A stretch of DNA of 29,709 bases. Source: JAJFVC01 sp039698075 (lineage in GTDB: Bacteria > Planctomycetota > Planctomycetia > Pirellulales > Thermoguttaceae). The stretch is taken from positions 1-29,709 of the forward strand of contig JBDKTJ010000146.1 in assembly GCA_039698075.1 (NCBI GenBank), given 5' to 3'. Under the pieces are notes generated by a model. The model was not told the DNA's origin. It did not search any database and saw only the letters and a list, made by a program, of their open reading frames with translations. Within the stretch, counting starts at the first letter, position 1. Each line of letters opens with the position of its first letter. Of the stretch, positions 7,812 through 14,884 are shown piece after piece. The translations under genes and the position numbers were made by a program.

Positions 7812-8468
7812 TCAGGTTGATGGCTCTGGAGTTGACAAATTCGGGCTGAATTTGTCAGACTTCGGACCCTTCTCCACATGAATGGAAAACCCATTGAGAA
7901 CTGCGTCGATCAGCACTCCAACGTAGCCATTCACTTCCTCGTCCGGTGCGTTGTCCGCCTGCAACTCGAATAACTCTATAAGACACCCGAGAAACATGCG
8001 GCCCGTATGCGCGGCATTGTGCGGTCGGAACGAACCCTCTCGAATGCCTTGCTCAAAGATGTCTGTGAGAAGTTGCAGAATACGAGGACGAACGTCCTTT
8101 CTTATCTGGTCGCTTTGCTCTGCCCCTGCCAAGAGTTTGAGGAGACCCCTATGCTTGACGCTATACTCCCAAAACGTGCGGAGAATCCTCTCCAGCTTTT
8201 GCGGCGCAGGTAAGTCAGCCTGAGAGGTCTCTGCGATTGCCTGAAAACACGGCTCCACCAACCGCGTGTTGAAGAATCGCAGCAGGTCACCCTTGCTCTC
8301 GAAGTAGTCATATAGACTGCTCTTGGCCAAATTCGCGGCCTCTGCCACTCGGTTCATGGTGGTCCCATTAACGCCATGCTTACACAACACCGTGGTGGCT
8401 GCCTCAAAGATGGTTTCCTTCATCATCGTGGTCAGGAGCGCTTTGCGGGTCTTGCTCAGTCTCGGCAT
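7812..8468 (-). CDS. TetR/AcrR-family transcriptional regulator
   Basis: A 218-residue one-component repressor. The TetR helix-turn-helix lies at residues ~15-62 (ATTVLCKHGVNGTTMNRVA … AKSSLYDYFESKGDLL). The C-terminal ~150 residues form the ligand and dimer domain, with no predictable ligand. The ATG at 8468 has GAGGA 7 bases upstream; the in-frame extension to 8537 would run through its own promoter. It is divergent from the outer-membrane efflux lipoprotein at 8704, and a TTGTAT-17-TATACT promoter with an inverted repeat in the spacer lies just upstream. It probably represses itself, the leftward efflux/azoreductase genes and possibly the divergent genes. Confidence 0.92.
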   Translation of the reverse strand: MPRLSKTRKALLTTMMKETIFEAATTVLCKHGVNGTTMNRVAEAANLAKSSLYDYFESKGDLLRFFNTRLVEPCFQAIAETSQADLPAPQKLERILRTFWEYSVKHRGLLKLLAGAEQSDQIRKDVRPRILQLLTDIFEQGIREGSFRPHNAAHTGRMFLGCLIELFELQADNAPDEEVNGYVGVLIDAVLNGFSIHVEKGPKSDKFSPNLSTPEPST

Positions 8469-8508
8469 TTTCAATTCCTCTAAAAAATCCCTCTTGACTT
8501 CTAATGAA

Positions 8509-8537
8509 AGTATAGCGACCATTCGGTCGGCATACAA
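8509..8537 (-). promoter_or_regulatory. tetR promoter with inverted-repeat operator in spacer
   Basis: On the minus strand, TTGTAT (8532-8537) and TATACT (8509-8514) are 17 bases apart, about 35 bases before the tetR start. The spacer holds the inverted repeat CGACC-4-GGTCG (8516-8529), a likely TetR site. TTCGGTCG recurs at 8576-8583 towards the divergent efflux gene, so one regulator could act on both directions. The promoter is a direct match; repressor binding is inferred. Confidence 0.6.
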
Positions 8538-8703
8538 GTCCAGTCGGTAGTTTTTTCTTTAATCTAAGAACATATTTCGGTCGAATCAGAAAAAGGGGTT
8601 CTACTGGCCTTAGCGATAGAAATAGGCCCCGTGGGGGGTGTGAGCCTGGTGCTCTGAGCCATTGTAGGATGCGTAACCTGTTGTGGTACAAGGAGGTGCA
8701 TTC

Positions 8704-10248
8704 ATGGCAGTCAAGTTGAGGAAAACGCAATCCACCTTCAAGATTCCGATCGCAGTTGTAGCGATCTTGTCGTTTGTTTTGTCAGGATGCACAGGTCCCA
8801 AGGCGTGGCTTCAGAATGGCTTCAAGGTAGGCCCAAACTACGGTACTCCTTCCGCAGCAACCGCCGAACACTGGATTGACGCCGACAATCCCCGGCTAAG
8901 AACCCTTGAAGGCAACAACGCCAATTGGTGGACCGCCTTCAACGATCCGGCCTTGGACTATTTGGTCACGTCGGCTGCAAATGAGAACCTGACGCTCAAG
9001 ACGGCAGGCTGCCGAATCCTGGAAGCCCGTGCGGAACGCGGAGTCGCTGCCGGCAATCTGTTTCCCCAGCAACAACAAATTGGCGGCAGCTATACCCGCA
9101 ACGCATTGGGCAACGGCTACCCGTTCAATCTTTTCGACCTGGGGCATTACTACGACAACACAACGGTTGGGTTCAACGCCGCGTGGGAATTGGACTTCTG
9201 GGGACGCTTTCGCCGAGCCATTGAGGCAGCCGACGCCAACCTCGACGCCCAGTGTGCCAACTACAACAATGTCCTCGTGCTATTGCAGGCTGAGGTGGCC
9301 GCGAACTATATCCAAATGCGGGCCTACGAAGAACGGCTCCAACTTGCGCAGAAGAACGTTGATCTCCAGAAGGAGACGTTGCGAATCATCAGCCTGCGAG
9401 AGAAATCAGGGCTGGTCACAGAGTTGGATGTTCAGCAAGCGACCTACAACCTCGGTCAGACGGAATCCATGATTCCGATCTTGGAGGCAGGCCGGCGCAG
9501 AGCACAGAACCGGCTGTGCATTCTCATGGCAAAGCCGCCTCAAGAGTTGGACCAGATAGCAAATCGTGCTGGCTCGATTCCGCTTCCCCCGCAGGAAATC
9601 GTCGTGGGCATTCCCGCCGAATTGCTCCGACGCCGGCCAGACGTGCAACAGGCAGAACGAGTCGCCGCCCTGCAATCCGCGCGCATCGGCATTGCCGAGG
9701 CGGAGTTCTATCCGCATATCGCCATTACCGGCACGATCGGCCTCCAGGCCCAAAATTTCAGCAACCTCTTCGATTCTCAAAGTCTTGCCGGTCAGATTGG
9801 CCCAGGATTCAGTTGGAATCTCCTGAACTACGGACGAATCAAGAACAATGTGCGGGCACAAGATGCGAGATTCCAGCAGGCCGTGCTCACCTACCGCGAT
9901 ACCGTGTTGCGGGCTAACGAGGAGGTGGAGAACGGCATCGTTTCCTTCCTGCGTGAGCAGGACCGCGTGGCATCGCTTACGGCAAGCACCAATGCCGCCG
10001 CGAGGTCTGTTGAGATTGCCACGAAACAGTACGAAAAGGGCACGATCGACTACCAGCCGCTCTTGGACTCCGAGCGTGTTCTCGTTCAGCAGCAAGACAC
10101 GCTGACTGAAAGTCGTGGACTGGTCGGCATTTATCTCGTTTCGATCTACAAAGCCCTCGGCGGCGGCTGGCAAGCACAACAGACGGCAAACCCGCCGCAG
10201 ACGGAACCTGCCCCCGTCCCGGCTGGCGATCCAATGCCACCACCCTAA
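8704..10248 (+). CDS. NodT-family outer-membrane efflux lipoprotein (TolC-like)
   Basis: A 514-residue outer-membrane factor of the RND/MFS type (OprM/NodT group). ATG 8704 is supported by AAGGAGGTG 6 bases upstream, so the GTG at 8683 is rejected. The N-terminus is a lipoprotein signal with lipobox LSGC (…ILSFVLSGCTGP). The usual first conserved block follows (KVGPNYGTPS…W-DADNPRL…NWWTAFNDPALD), then two outer-membrane-efflux repeats with long helices (ELDFWGRFRRAIEAADANLD and later RRRPDVQQAERVAA, YPHIAITGTIGLQ). A Pro-rich tail ends the protein. It should form the trimeric channel for the EmrAB-like pump encoded on the opposite strand. The isoprenylcysteine methyltransferase-like gene lies 70 bases downstream. 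Confidence 0.95.
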   Translation: MAVKLRKTQSTFKIPIAVVAILSFVLSGCTGPKAWLQNGFKVGPNYGTPSAATAEHWIDADNPRLRTLEGNNANWWTAFNDPALDYLVTSAANENLTLKTAGCRILEARAERGVAAGNLFPQQQQIGGSYTRNALGNGYPFNLFDLGHYYDNTTVGFNAAWELDFWGRFRRAIEAADANLDAQCANYNNVLVLLQAEVAANYIQMRAYEERLQLAQKNVDLQKETLRIISLREKSGLVTELDVQQATYNLGQTESMIPILEAGRRRAQNRLCILMAKPPQELDQIANRAGSIPLPPQEIVVGIPAELLRRRPDVQQAERVAALQSARIGIAEAEFYPHIAITGTIGLQAQNFSNLFDSQSLAGQIGPGFSWNLLNYGRIKNNVRAQDARFQQAVLTYRDTVLRANEEVENGIVSFLREQDRVASLTASTNAAARSVEIATKQYEKGTIDYQPLLDSERVLVQQQDTLTESRGLVGIYLVSIYKALGGGWQAQQTANPPQTEPAPVPAGDPMPPP

Positions 10249-10318
10249 TCGCACCAACAACAACACAGGCTTCCTGCCGCGACACCTTACAGGCAGAGAG
10301 GACATTTGCATTAGAGAC

Positions 10319-11044
10319 ATGCCCAACACACCTTCCGATTCCAAAGACTTCGGGCATTGGACAGAGGCACATGCGCTTCGCCGGGCGATGCTCTTGCTCG
10401 GCGGAGTCGTGCTCGTGTTTGTAGTGTCCATGTTCTTGGCCGCTGGACGCCTTGGATGGACGCGGGGATGGTTCTTTCTCCTAATCTCCCTTCTGCTGGC
10501 AATCCTGAGCATCGCCTACCTGTGGCGCACCAATCCCGAAGTGGTCATCGCTAGAACCCGTTTTCATCAGGGAACCAAAAGATGGGACGAGGTGATGGTT
10601 TTCCTTGTGATCGTTTCATTCATGGCGATTCTTGTGACCGCAGCGATTGACGATGGGCGTTTCCATTGGTCTGTCGTTCCGCTCTGGGTGACAGTCGTCG
10701 GCTACGTTCTGCTGTTCATTGGGATCGCCGCAGACGTTTGGGGGAAGAGCGTGAACAAGTTTGCTGAGTGGACCGTTCGCATCCAGACGGAACGCAAGCA
10801 AGAAGTCGTGGACGCCGGCCCTTATGCCATCGTGCGGCACCCTCTCCACGCTGCCTCCTTCTTCCTGCTCGGCGGTATTCCCCTGGCACTGGGATCATTT
10901 TGGGCCTTGATTCCAGCAGTCGTCACCGCCTCGGCCCTTATCGTGCGAACGGCATTGGAGGATCGAATGCTTTACAACGAACTCGAAGGATACCGAGAGT
11001 ACGCCAATCGGGTTCGCTATCGACTGATTCCAGGCATTTGGTAG
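10319..11044 (+). CDS. Isoprenylcysteine carboxyl methyltransferase-like membrane protein
   Basis: A 241-residue integral membrane protein of the ICMT/phospholipid-methyltransferase superfamily. Four to six hydrophobic helices are visible (about residues 20-45, 50-70, 90-110, 115-140, 180-220). The C-terminal signature for S-adenosylmethionine and substrate binding is present: GPYAIVRHPLHAASF, then RTALEDRML and EGYREYANRVRYRLIPGIW. Bacterial members are mostly uncharacterised; they may methylate lipids or small molecules. ATG 10319 is the first start after the outer-membrane factor gene and gives a normal N-terminus, though the ribosome site is weak. It may be co-transcribed with the efflux gene. 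Confidence 0.85.
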   Translation: MPNTPSDSKDFGHWTEAHALRRAMLLLGGVVLVFVVSMFLAAGRLGWTRGWFFLLISLLLAILSIAYLWRTNPEVVIARTRFHQGTKRWDEVMVFLVIVSFMAILVTAAIDDGRFHWSVVPLWVTVVGYVLLFIGIAADVWGKSVNKFAEWTVRIQTERKQEVVDAGPYAIVRHPLHAASFFLLGGIPLALGSFWALIPAVVTASALIVRTALEDRMLYNELEGYREYANRVRYRLIPGIW

Positions 11045-11117
11045 AAACCGAATAGCATAACAACCAACGACTCGCCAGATACGAACAGGAGTTCTCGTTC
11101 TACTTACGGTGAGTTCA

Positions 11118-11630
11118 ATGTCAGAGTTATCAAGTCAAAATGGCGAAGGGGGTGCCGCGATGGGGTTGAAGCCTGTAAAGGAACGTGGTTCGTCCCTCGC
11201 GGACGCGATCGAGGTTATTCTGGACAAAGGGCTTGTCATCAACGCCGACATCGTTGTCTCCGTGGCCGGCGTTGAACTCCTTGGCATCAAGATTCGCGCG
11301 GCGCTGGCTTCATTCGCTACGGCGGCCAAGTACGGTCTCGATTTCCCCGCCACCACCAACACCGAGACAGCCGCCTGGAAGGAAGCCCTGATCGAAAAGG
11401 AATCGTGCCCTCAGTGCGGCAAGATGGTCAAGGCCGAGGAACTCCTCAACGTGCAATGTCCCTGGTGTGGTTGGGTGAGCGCCAAGGCCAAGGCCGGTCT
11501 GAAGGCCCCGGAAGGCGCGGGTCCCATTCCTGTCCCCAGCCCCGTTCCCTTTCCTCACCACGCAGGTCTGTCTTTTGCCAATCGGAGGCATGATGGAAGC
11601 CATACGGGCCAAACACGCAACGATAGATGA
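11118..11630 (+). CDS. GvpA-like gas-vesicle protein with C-terminal zinc ribbon
   Basis: A 170-residue protein of the gas-vesicle GvpA/GvpJ superfamily. The shell core is at residues ~25-75 (SLADAIEVILDKGLVINAD then VSVAGVELLGIKIRAALAS and KYG). It keeps the DKG, VS-x-x-G-x-ELL and R-x-x-x-AS positions of the family. It continues into a CPQC…CPWC zinc-ribbon knuckle pair (Cys97, 100, 114, 117) and a Pro-rich tail. Classical GvpA is about 70 residues and has no zinc ribbon. ATG 11118 is used; ATG 11160 has a better ribosome site (AAGGGGG, 7 bases) and would remove 14 residues without harming the core. The end overlaps the next gene by 38 bases. Whether it builds a shell or is accessory is unknown. 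Confidence 0.8.
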   Translation: MSELSSQNGEGGAAMGLKPVKERGSSLADAIEVILDKGLVINADIVVSVAGVELLGIKIRAALASFATAAKYGLDFPATTNTETAAWKEALIEKESCPQCGKMVKAEELLNVQCPWCGWVSAKAKAGLKAPEGAGPIPVPSPVPFPHHAGLSFANRRHDGSHTGQTRNDR

Positions 11631-12567
11631 TCTGTTGGAGAGGATACTCGATAAGGGCATCGTCCTTAACTTGGACCTCGTGATAGGAGTCGCCGGCATC
11701 CCGCTGATCGGCGTCAACTTGCGGGCAGCCGTCGCCGCCGTGGAGACCATGATCGAGTACGGCTTCATGCAGGCGTGGGATGAAGACCTACGCCAATACG
11801 CCGCCAACGAGTTGCGCGAAAAGAAGCTGGCCCTGGGATCAGACGAAACCGTCCTGCTTGAGATGTTTGGCTCCTGTTGGCACAGCGATGGCATCTACCG
11901 TGCCTGGCGGCCGGGCCGCCTCTACCTGACCGGCCGCCGCCTGATCCTGTATCGACAGGAACCGGCGGAGGTACTTTTCCAGACTCCTCTGGCGGACATC
12001 CACGGCATGTCGATCGACGAAGAGACCTATTTCACGGGCACGCGGCGGAAGATGCTATATCTCTCTCTGGTCCCGGACAAGATAGTCTCGCTTTACGCCG
12101 AGGATATTGAGGCGTTGAAACAAGCTCTTGAGGAGAGGGGAGTCAACTCGGGAACGATGCCAACCGACAGTCTTATGCCCTTCTCGCGGGCCATGAGGGC
12201 TGGCAGCATTATCAAAGAGCGGACGGTGGCCGATGGCAAGATGTGGCATCAGGTTCCCGGCACCGGCATTCACGGTCCCACATGGCGGCCGGGCTGGCTC
12301 TATCTGACGGTGGAACGCCTGCTGTGGTGGTCCGATTCTGATGGCCGGGTGGGATTGGAAATCCCGCTGGGCAACATCGGAGGAATCCATCTGGCCGCCC
12401 GGAATTTAGATGATGTGCCAAAGAACCAGGATGTCTTGACCATCATCTACCGGAACAGCCACGACAACGAAGGCAAGGCCCTATTTTCAGGGGAGATGCT
12501 GTCCCAGTGGCAACGGCAGATCAAAGAGCAGGTTCTGGACCACGGAGGTAAAGATTCCCATGCTTGA
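11593..12567 (+). CDS. GvpJ/GvpA-core protein fused to two PH/GRAM-like modules
   Basis: A 324-residue fusion. Residues ~9-60 are a gas-vesicle GvpJ/GvpA core (TIDDLLERILDKGIVLN, GVAGIPLIGVNLRAAV, TMIEYG), closest in style to GvpJ. Two diverged copies of one module follow, about 80-175 and 205-305. Each has a W-R-P-G-x-LYLT line, an arginine-leucine strand, a hydrophobic strand and an IPL-x-x-I-x-G line, as in GRAM/bacterial PH lipid- or protein-binding domains. GvpJ proteins are normally ~100 residues with no such domains. GGAGG lies 4 bases before ATG 11593 (and 1 base before ATG 11590). The start lies inside the previous gene and the end overlaps gvpK by 8 bases, so translation is probably coupled. 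The PH/GRAM call is by pattern only. Confidence 0.8.
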   Translation: MEAIRAKHATIDDLLERILDKGIVLNLDLVIGVAGIPLIGVNLRAAVAAVETMIEYGFMQAWDEDLRQYAANELREKKLALGSDETVLLEMFGSCWHSDGIYRAWRPGRLYLTGRRLILYRQEPAEVLFQTPLADIHGMSIDEETYFTGTRRKMLYLSLVPDKIVSLYAEDIEALKQALEERGVNSGTMPTDSLMPFSRAMRAGSIIKERTVADGKMWHQVPGTGIHGPTWRPGWLYLTVERLLWWSDSDGRVGLEIPLGNIGGIHLAARNLDDVPKNQDVLTIIYRNSHDNEGKALFSGEMLSQWQRQIKEQVLDHGGKDSHA

Positions 12568-12886
12568 CATTGACGAAGACAGCCTCAAGCACGGCGTACT
12601 GGGACTGGTGATCGCTCTGGTCGAGATCATCAAAGATGCTCTCAAGACGCAGGCTTTCAAGCGTATGGAGGCGGGCAGCCTGGGCGAGGAAGAGATGAAT
12701 CGCCTGGGGGAGGCATTGATGGACTTGGATAAAGCCTTTGACCAAATCAAGGAAGAGCATGGTGTAGCCGAAACCGTCCAGAAAGTGCGAAGTGGCCTGG
12801 ATGATGTCGTGGACGAAGTGCTGGACAAGTGGATCAACCCCGAGCGATGGAGCGAGGAGCTTGCAACCAAGAATATCAGGGACTAG
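12560..12886 (+). CDS. gvpK: Gas-vesicle protein GvpK
   Basis: A 108-residue GvpK, a minor gas-vesicle protein needed in several gas-vesicle operons. The family core is clear: LDIDEDSLKHGVLGLVIALVE, then KTQAFKRMEAGSLGEEEMNRL and GEALMDLDKAFDQIKEEHG, matching the RMEAG-x-L-x-x-E-E-x-x-RLG-x-x-LM line of GvpK. A ~25-residue acidic tail follows. Length is normal. The ATG overlaps the stop of the preceding GvpJ fusion (GGAGG about 11 bases upstream). This is the most conventional member of the cluster and anchors its identity. Confidence 0.93.
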   Translation: MLDIDEDSLKHGVLGLVIALVEIIKDALKTQAFKRMEAGSLGEEEMNRLGEALMDLDKAFDQIKEEHGVAETVQKVRSGLDDVVDEVLDKWINPERWSEELATKNIRD

Positions 12887-12902
12887 AACTGCCTACTCGT
12901 CG

Positions 12903-13880
12903 GTGACGCCCGGAGAAGAGATTCTACTGGCCGAACACGGGGTATACCTGCCTCAAGGGCGGCCTTCCTGGCAGATAGGCGAGCTGCGCCTGACCACGGA
13001 AAGACTGCTGTTCCTTCAGCCTCATGGCGTGATCTCTGACATTCCCTTGACTTTAGTCACTGACATCACTACCGAAAGGAAGCATTTCATTTTGGTGGGA
13101 AAGACGGCGATGCGCATCTCCTACCGAGACTCTTGCAAGACATGTCTCCACAAGGCGTGGTTCATCACTGCGTCCCTGAGACGTTGGCTCAATCTCTTGC
13201 ACCAAATGGCTTCGGCCCTGGCTCCCGACTGGAATACTGGGAAGCAAAGGAGCAGAGATACAGAGAAATGTAGTGGCGAAGGTCATCTTGTTCGCGTCCC
13301 GCCAGCCCTCCATATCTGCGCAGCGGGTGACTATGCGCCAAAGATCAGCGGAGAGGGCTTGGAACGGGTGGCCGTGAAGCTGGACCCTGATAGCCGCGAG
13401 ATTTTGTGGTATCTGTGCTTGAACAGACATGCCACCATCGACGAGCTTGCCGCATTGATCTCAGCGCCCACCCACATGCACGTCTTATTCAAGATCAAGC
13501 AGGGCATAAACCCTGCCGCTGAAGAGGTGCTGGGTTGTCCTGTGCTGGTTTTTGAGGAATCCCGATTCGATCGGGAGTCAGGCGAGATGATTCCCTTTAG
13601 CTGGTGGCTGGCCGGGACGGTTGTTCCGAATCCACGATGGCGGGAGCCGGAGATTGATGTTTTCGACGAAGCGCACGAGATTAAAGTCATCGCCGATCTG
13701 CCAGGCATTGAAGAGAAGGACATTCAGGTCAGAACCCTGGGGGACAAAGTGTTGGTGCGGATTGACCGTGCTGAAGGTGAGTATCGCAAAGAGGTTCCGC
13801 TCCCTGCACCCGTACATGCCGACCGAGTAGTAACGAGTCTTAATAACGGCGTGCTGGTGGTCCATCTCAAGAAAGTTTGA
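12903..13880 (+). CDS. PH/GRAM-like module fused to Hsp20 domain (GvpH-like)
   Basis: A ~325-residue fusion. The N-terminal ~75 residues are a third copy of the module seen in the GvpJ fusion (GELRLTTERLLFLQ, DIPLTLVTDI). The middle (~145-245) is a Cys/Trp-containing segment I do not recognise (EILWYLCLNRHATIDELA, GEMIPFSWWLAG). The C-terminal ~80 residues are an Hsp20/alpha-crystallin domain (IDVFDEAHEIKVIADLPG, GVLVVHLKK), as in gas-vesicle GvpH. The start is uncertain. The frame is open back to 12792 inside gvpK; GTG 12903 avoids overlap but lacks a good ribosome site, while TTG 12861 has GAGGAG only one base away. It ends 12 bases before gvpL. It is probably a gas-vesicle assembly chaperone. 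Confidence 0.75.
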   Translation: MTPGEEILLAEHGVYLPQGRPSWQIGELRLTTERLLFLQPHGVISDIPLTLVTDITTERKHFILVGKTAMRISYRDSCKTCLHKAWFITASLRRWLNLLHQMASALAPDWNTGKQRSRDTEKCSGEGHLVRVPPALHICAAGDYAPKISGEGLERVAVKLDPDSREILWYLCLNRHATIDELAALISAPTHMHVLFKIKQGINPAAEEVLGCPVLVFEESRFDRESGEMIPFSWWLAGTVVPNPRWREPEIDVFDEAHEIKVIADLPGIEEKDIQVRTLGDKVLVRIDRAEGEYRKEVPLPAPVHADRVVTSLNNGVLVVHLKKV

Positions 13881-13892
13881 TGAGGAAGAACG

Positions 13893-14678
13893 ATGGAAGC
13901 CACAGGAAGGTACGTTTACTGCATTATACCCAACACCGGAAAGGAGCATTGGGAAGCGATTGGAGTGGACAGCCAAGCCGTCTATGCCATCTCTTACAAG
14001 GACATCAGCGCTCTGGTCCACAATTGCCCTCTGGAACCTTATCAGGGAGATAGTGAGAAGGTCAAGGAATGGGTTTGGACTCACGGCGAGGTAATAGATG
14101 CCGCTTGGGCCAAGGCGGGCACTGTCCTGCCCATGACCTTCGACTGTATTATCCGCCCCTCAGCGGGCCAAACGGCCGAAGAAACCGTTGTCGCCTGGCT
14201 GAAAGCAGAATACGACGGTTTCAAGGCGAAACTGGGGGAGTTGGAAGGCAAGGTCGAGTTGGGCGTTCAGATATTCTGGCTGGTGGATGTGATGGCGAAG
14301 AAAACCATCGAGGCCAACGAGGAGATAAGGCAGTTGCGACAGGAGATGGAGGCCAAGCCCAAAGGGGTGGCCTACTTTTACCAACAGAAGGTCGAGAAGG
14401 CGCTGAAGCGAGAACTGGAGACCAAAGCCGATGAAGATTACCGTCGCTACTATCGGTCGATCACGCCCTATGCTGAAGATGTCCATGTGAACGCCGTAAA
14501 GCGACCGGCCGAAGGGAAGCAAATGCTTATGAACTTGTCTCTATTGGTGAGAAGGGAAAAAGTAGAGGAAGTGGGAAAGGAATTGGAAAAAATCAAGACG
14601 GAGGAGGGAATCGACATACGTTTTACTGGCCCCTGGCCGCCCTATAGCTTTGTCTCCCGGCTACCCGTGGTCGAATGA
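13893..14678 (+). CDS. Gas-vesicle protein GvpF/GvpL
   Basis: A 261-residue GvpF/GvpL family protein, usual length. The N-terminal domain starts with GRYVYCIIPNTG and leads to ISYKDISALVH and the WVWTHGEVIDAAW…VLPMTFDCII segment, the conserved VL-P-x-x-F line of the family. The centre is a charged helical stretch (EEIRQLRQEMEAKP). The C-terminal domain repeats the ferredoxin-like fold and ends RFTGPWPPYSFV, the family's G-P-W-P-P-Y-S-F hallmark. GvpF/L proteins sit at the gas-facing nucleation site and contact GvpA. GAGGA lies 7 bases before ATG 13893. It is the last gene of the cluster; the next gene begins about 200 bases on. Confidence 0.93.
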   Translation: MEATGRYVYCIIPNTGKEHWEAIGVDSQAVYAISYKDISALVHNCPLEPYQGDSEKVKEWVWTHGEVIDAAWAKAGTVLPMTFDCIIRPSAGQTAEETVVAWLKAEYDGFKAKLGELEGKVELGVQIFWLVDVMAKKTIEANEEIRQLRQEMEAKPKGVAYFYQQKVEKALKRELETKADEDYRRYYRSITPYAEDVHVNAVKRPAEGKQMLMNLSLLVRREKVEEVGKELEKIKTEEGIDIRFTGPWPPYSFVSRLPVVE

Positions 14679-14787
14679 ACGTCCCAATAACGTGAAGCAT
14701 ACGACTGGGCATACTGGGTTATGGCTTGTCGCGTGATTCGTGATAGACCAACAGCTCCAAACAGCCTCATTTTGGGGAATCTACCTA

Positions 14788-14816
14788 TTGTCTTGAACAT
14801 GCAGCGTCTGTATCAT
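14788..14816 (+). promoter_or_regulatory. Possible promoter for the DUF6268 barrel gene
   Basis: TTGTCT (14788-14793) and TATCAT (14811-14816) are spaced by 17 bases, about 70 bases before the next gene. This resembles a sigma-70 promoter, but the -35 match is only 4 of 6. It lies in the gap after the gas-vesicle cluster, where no terminator hairpin with a T-run is visible. Confidence 0.35.
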
Positions 14817-14884
14817 CGCCCAACTTGCAATTGTGGATGATTATGTGTTTTCCGCGCGTCTTTTGAATGGAAGCAGACGGGGTG

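Noticed and set aside
9406..10512. Minus-strand frame of 368 codons opposite the efflux lipoprotein
   Set aside because: The plus-strand gene is a clear NodT-family protein with lipobox and strong ribosome site; the antisense product is Arg-rich and lacks domains.
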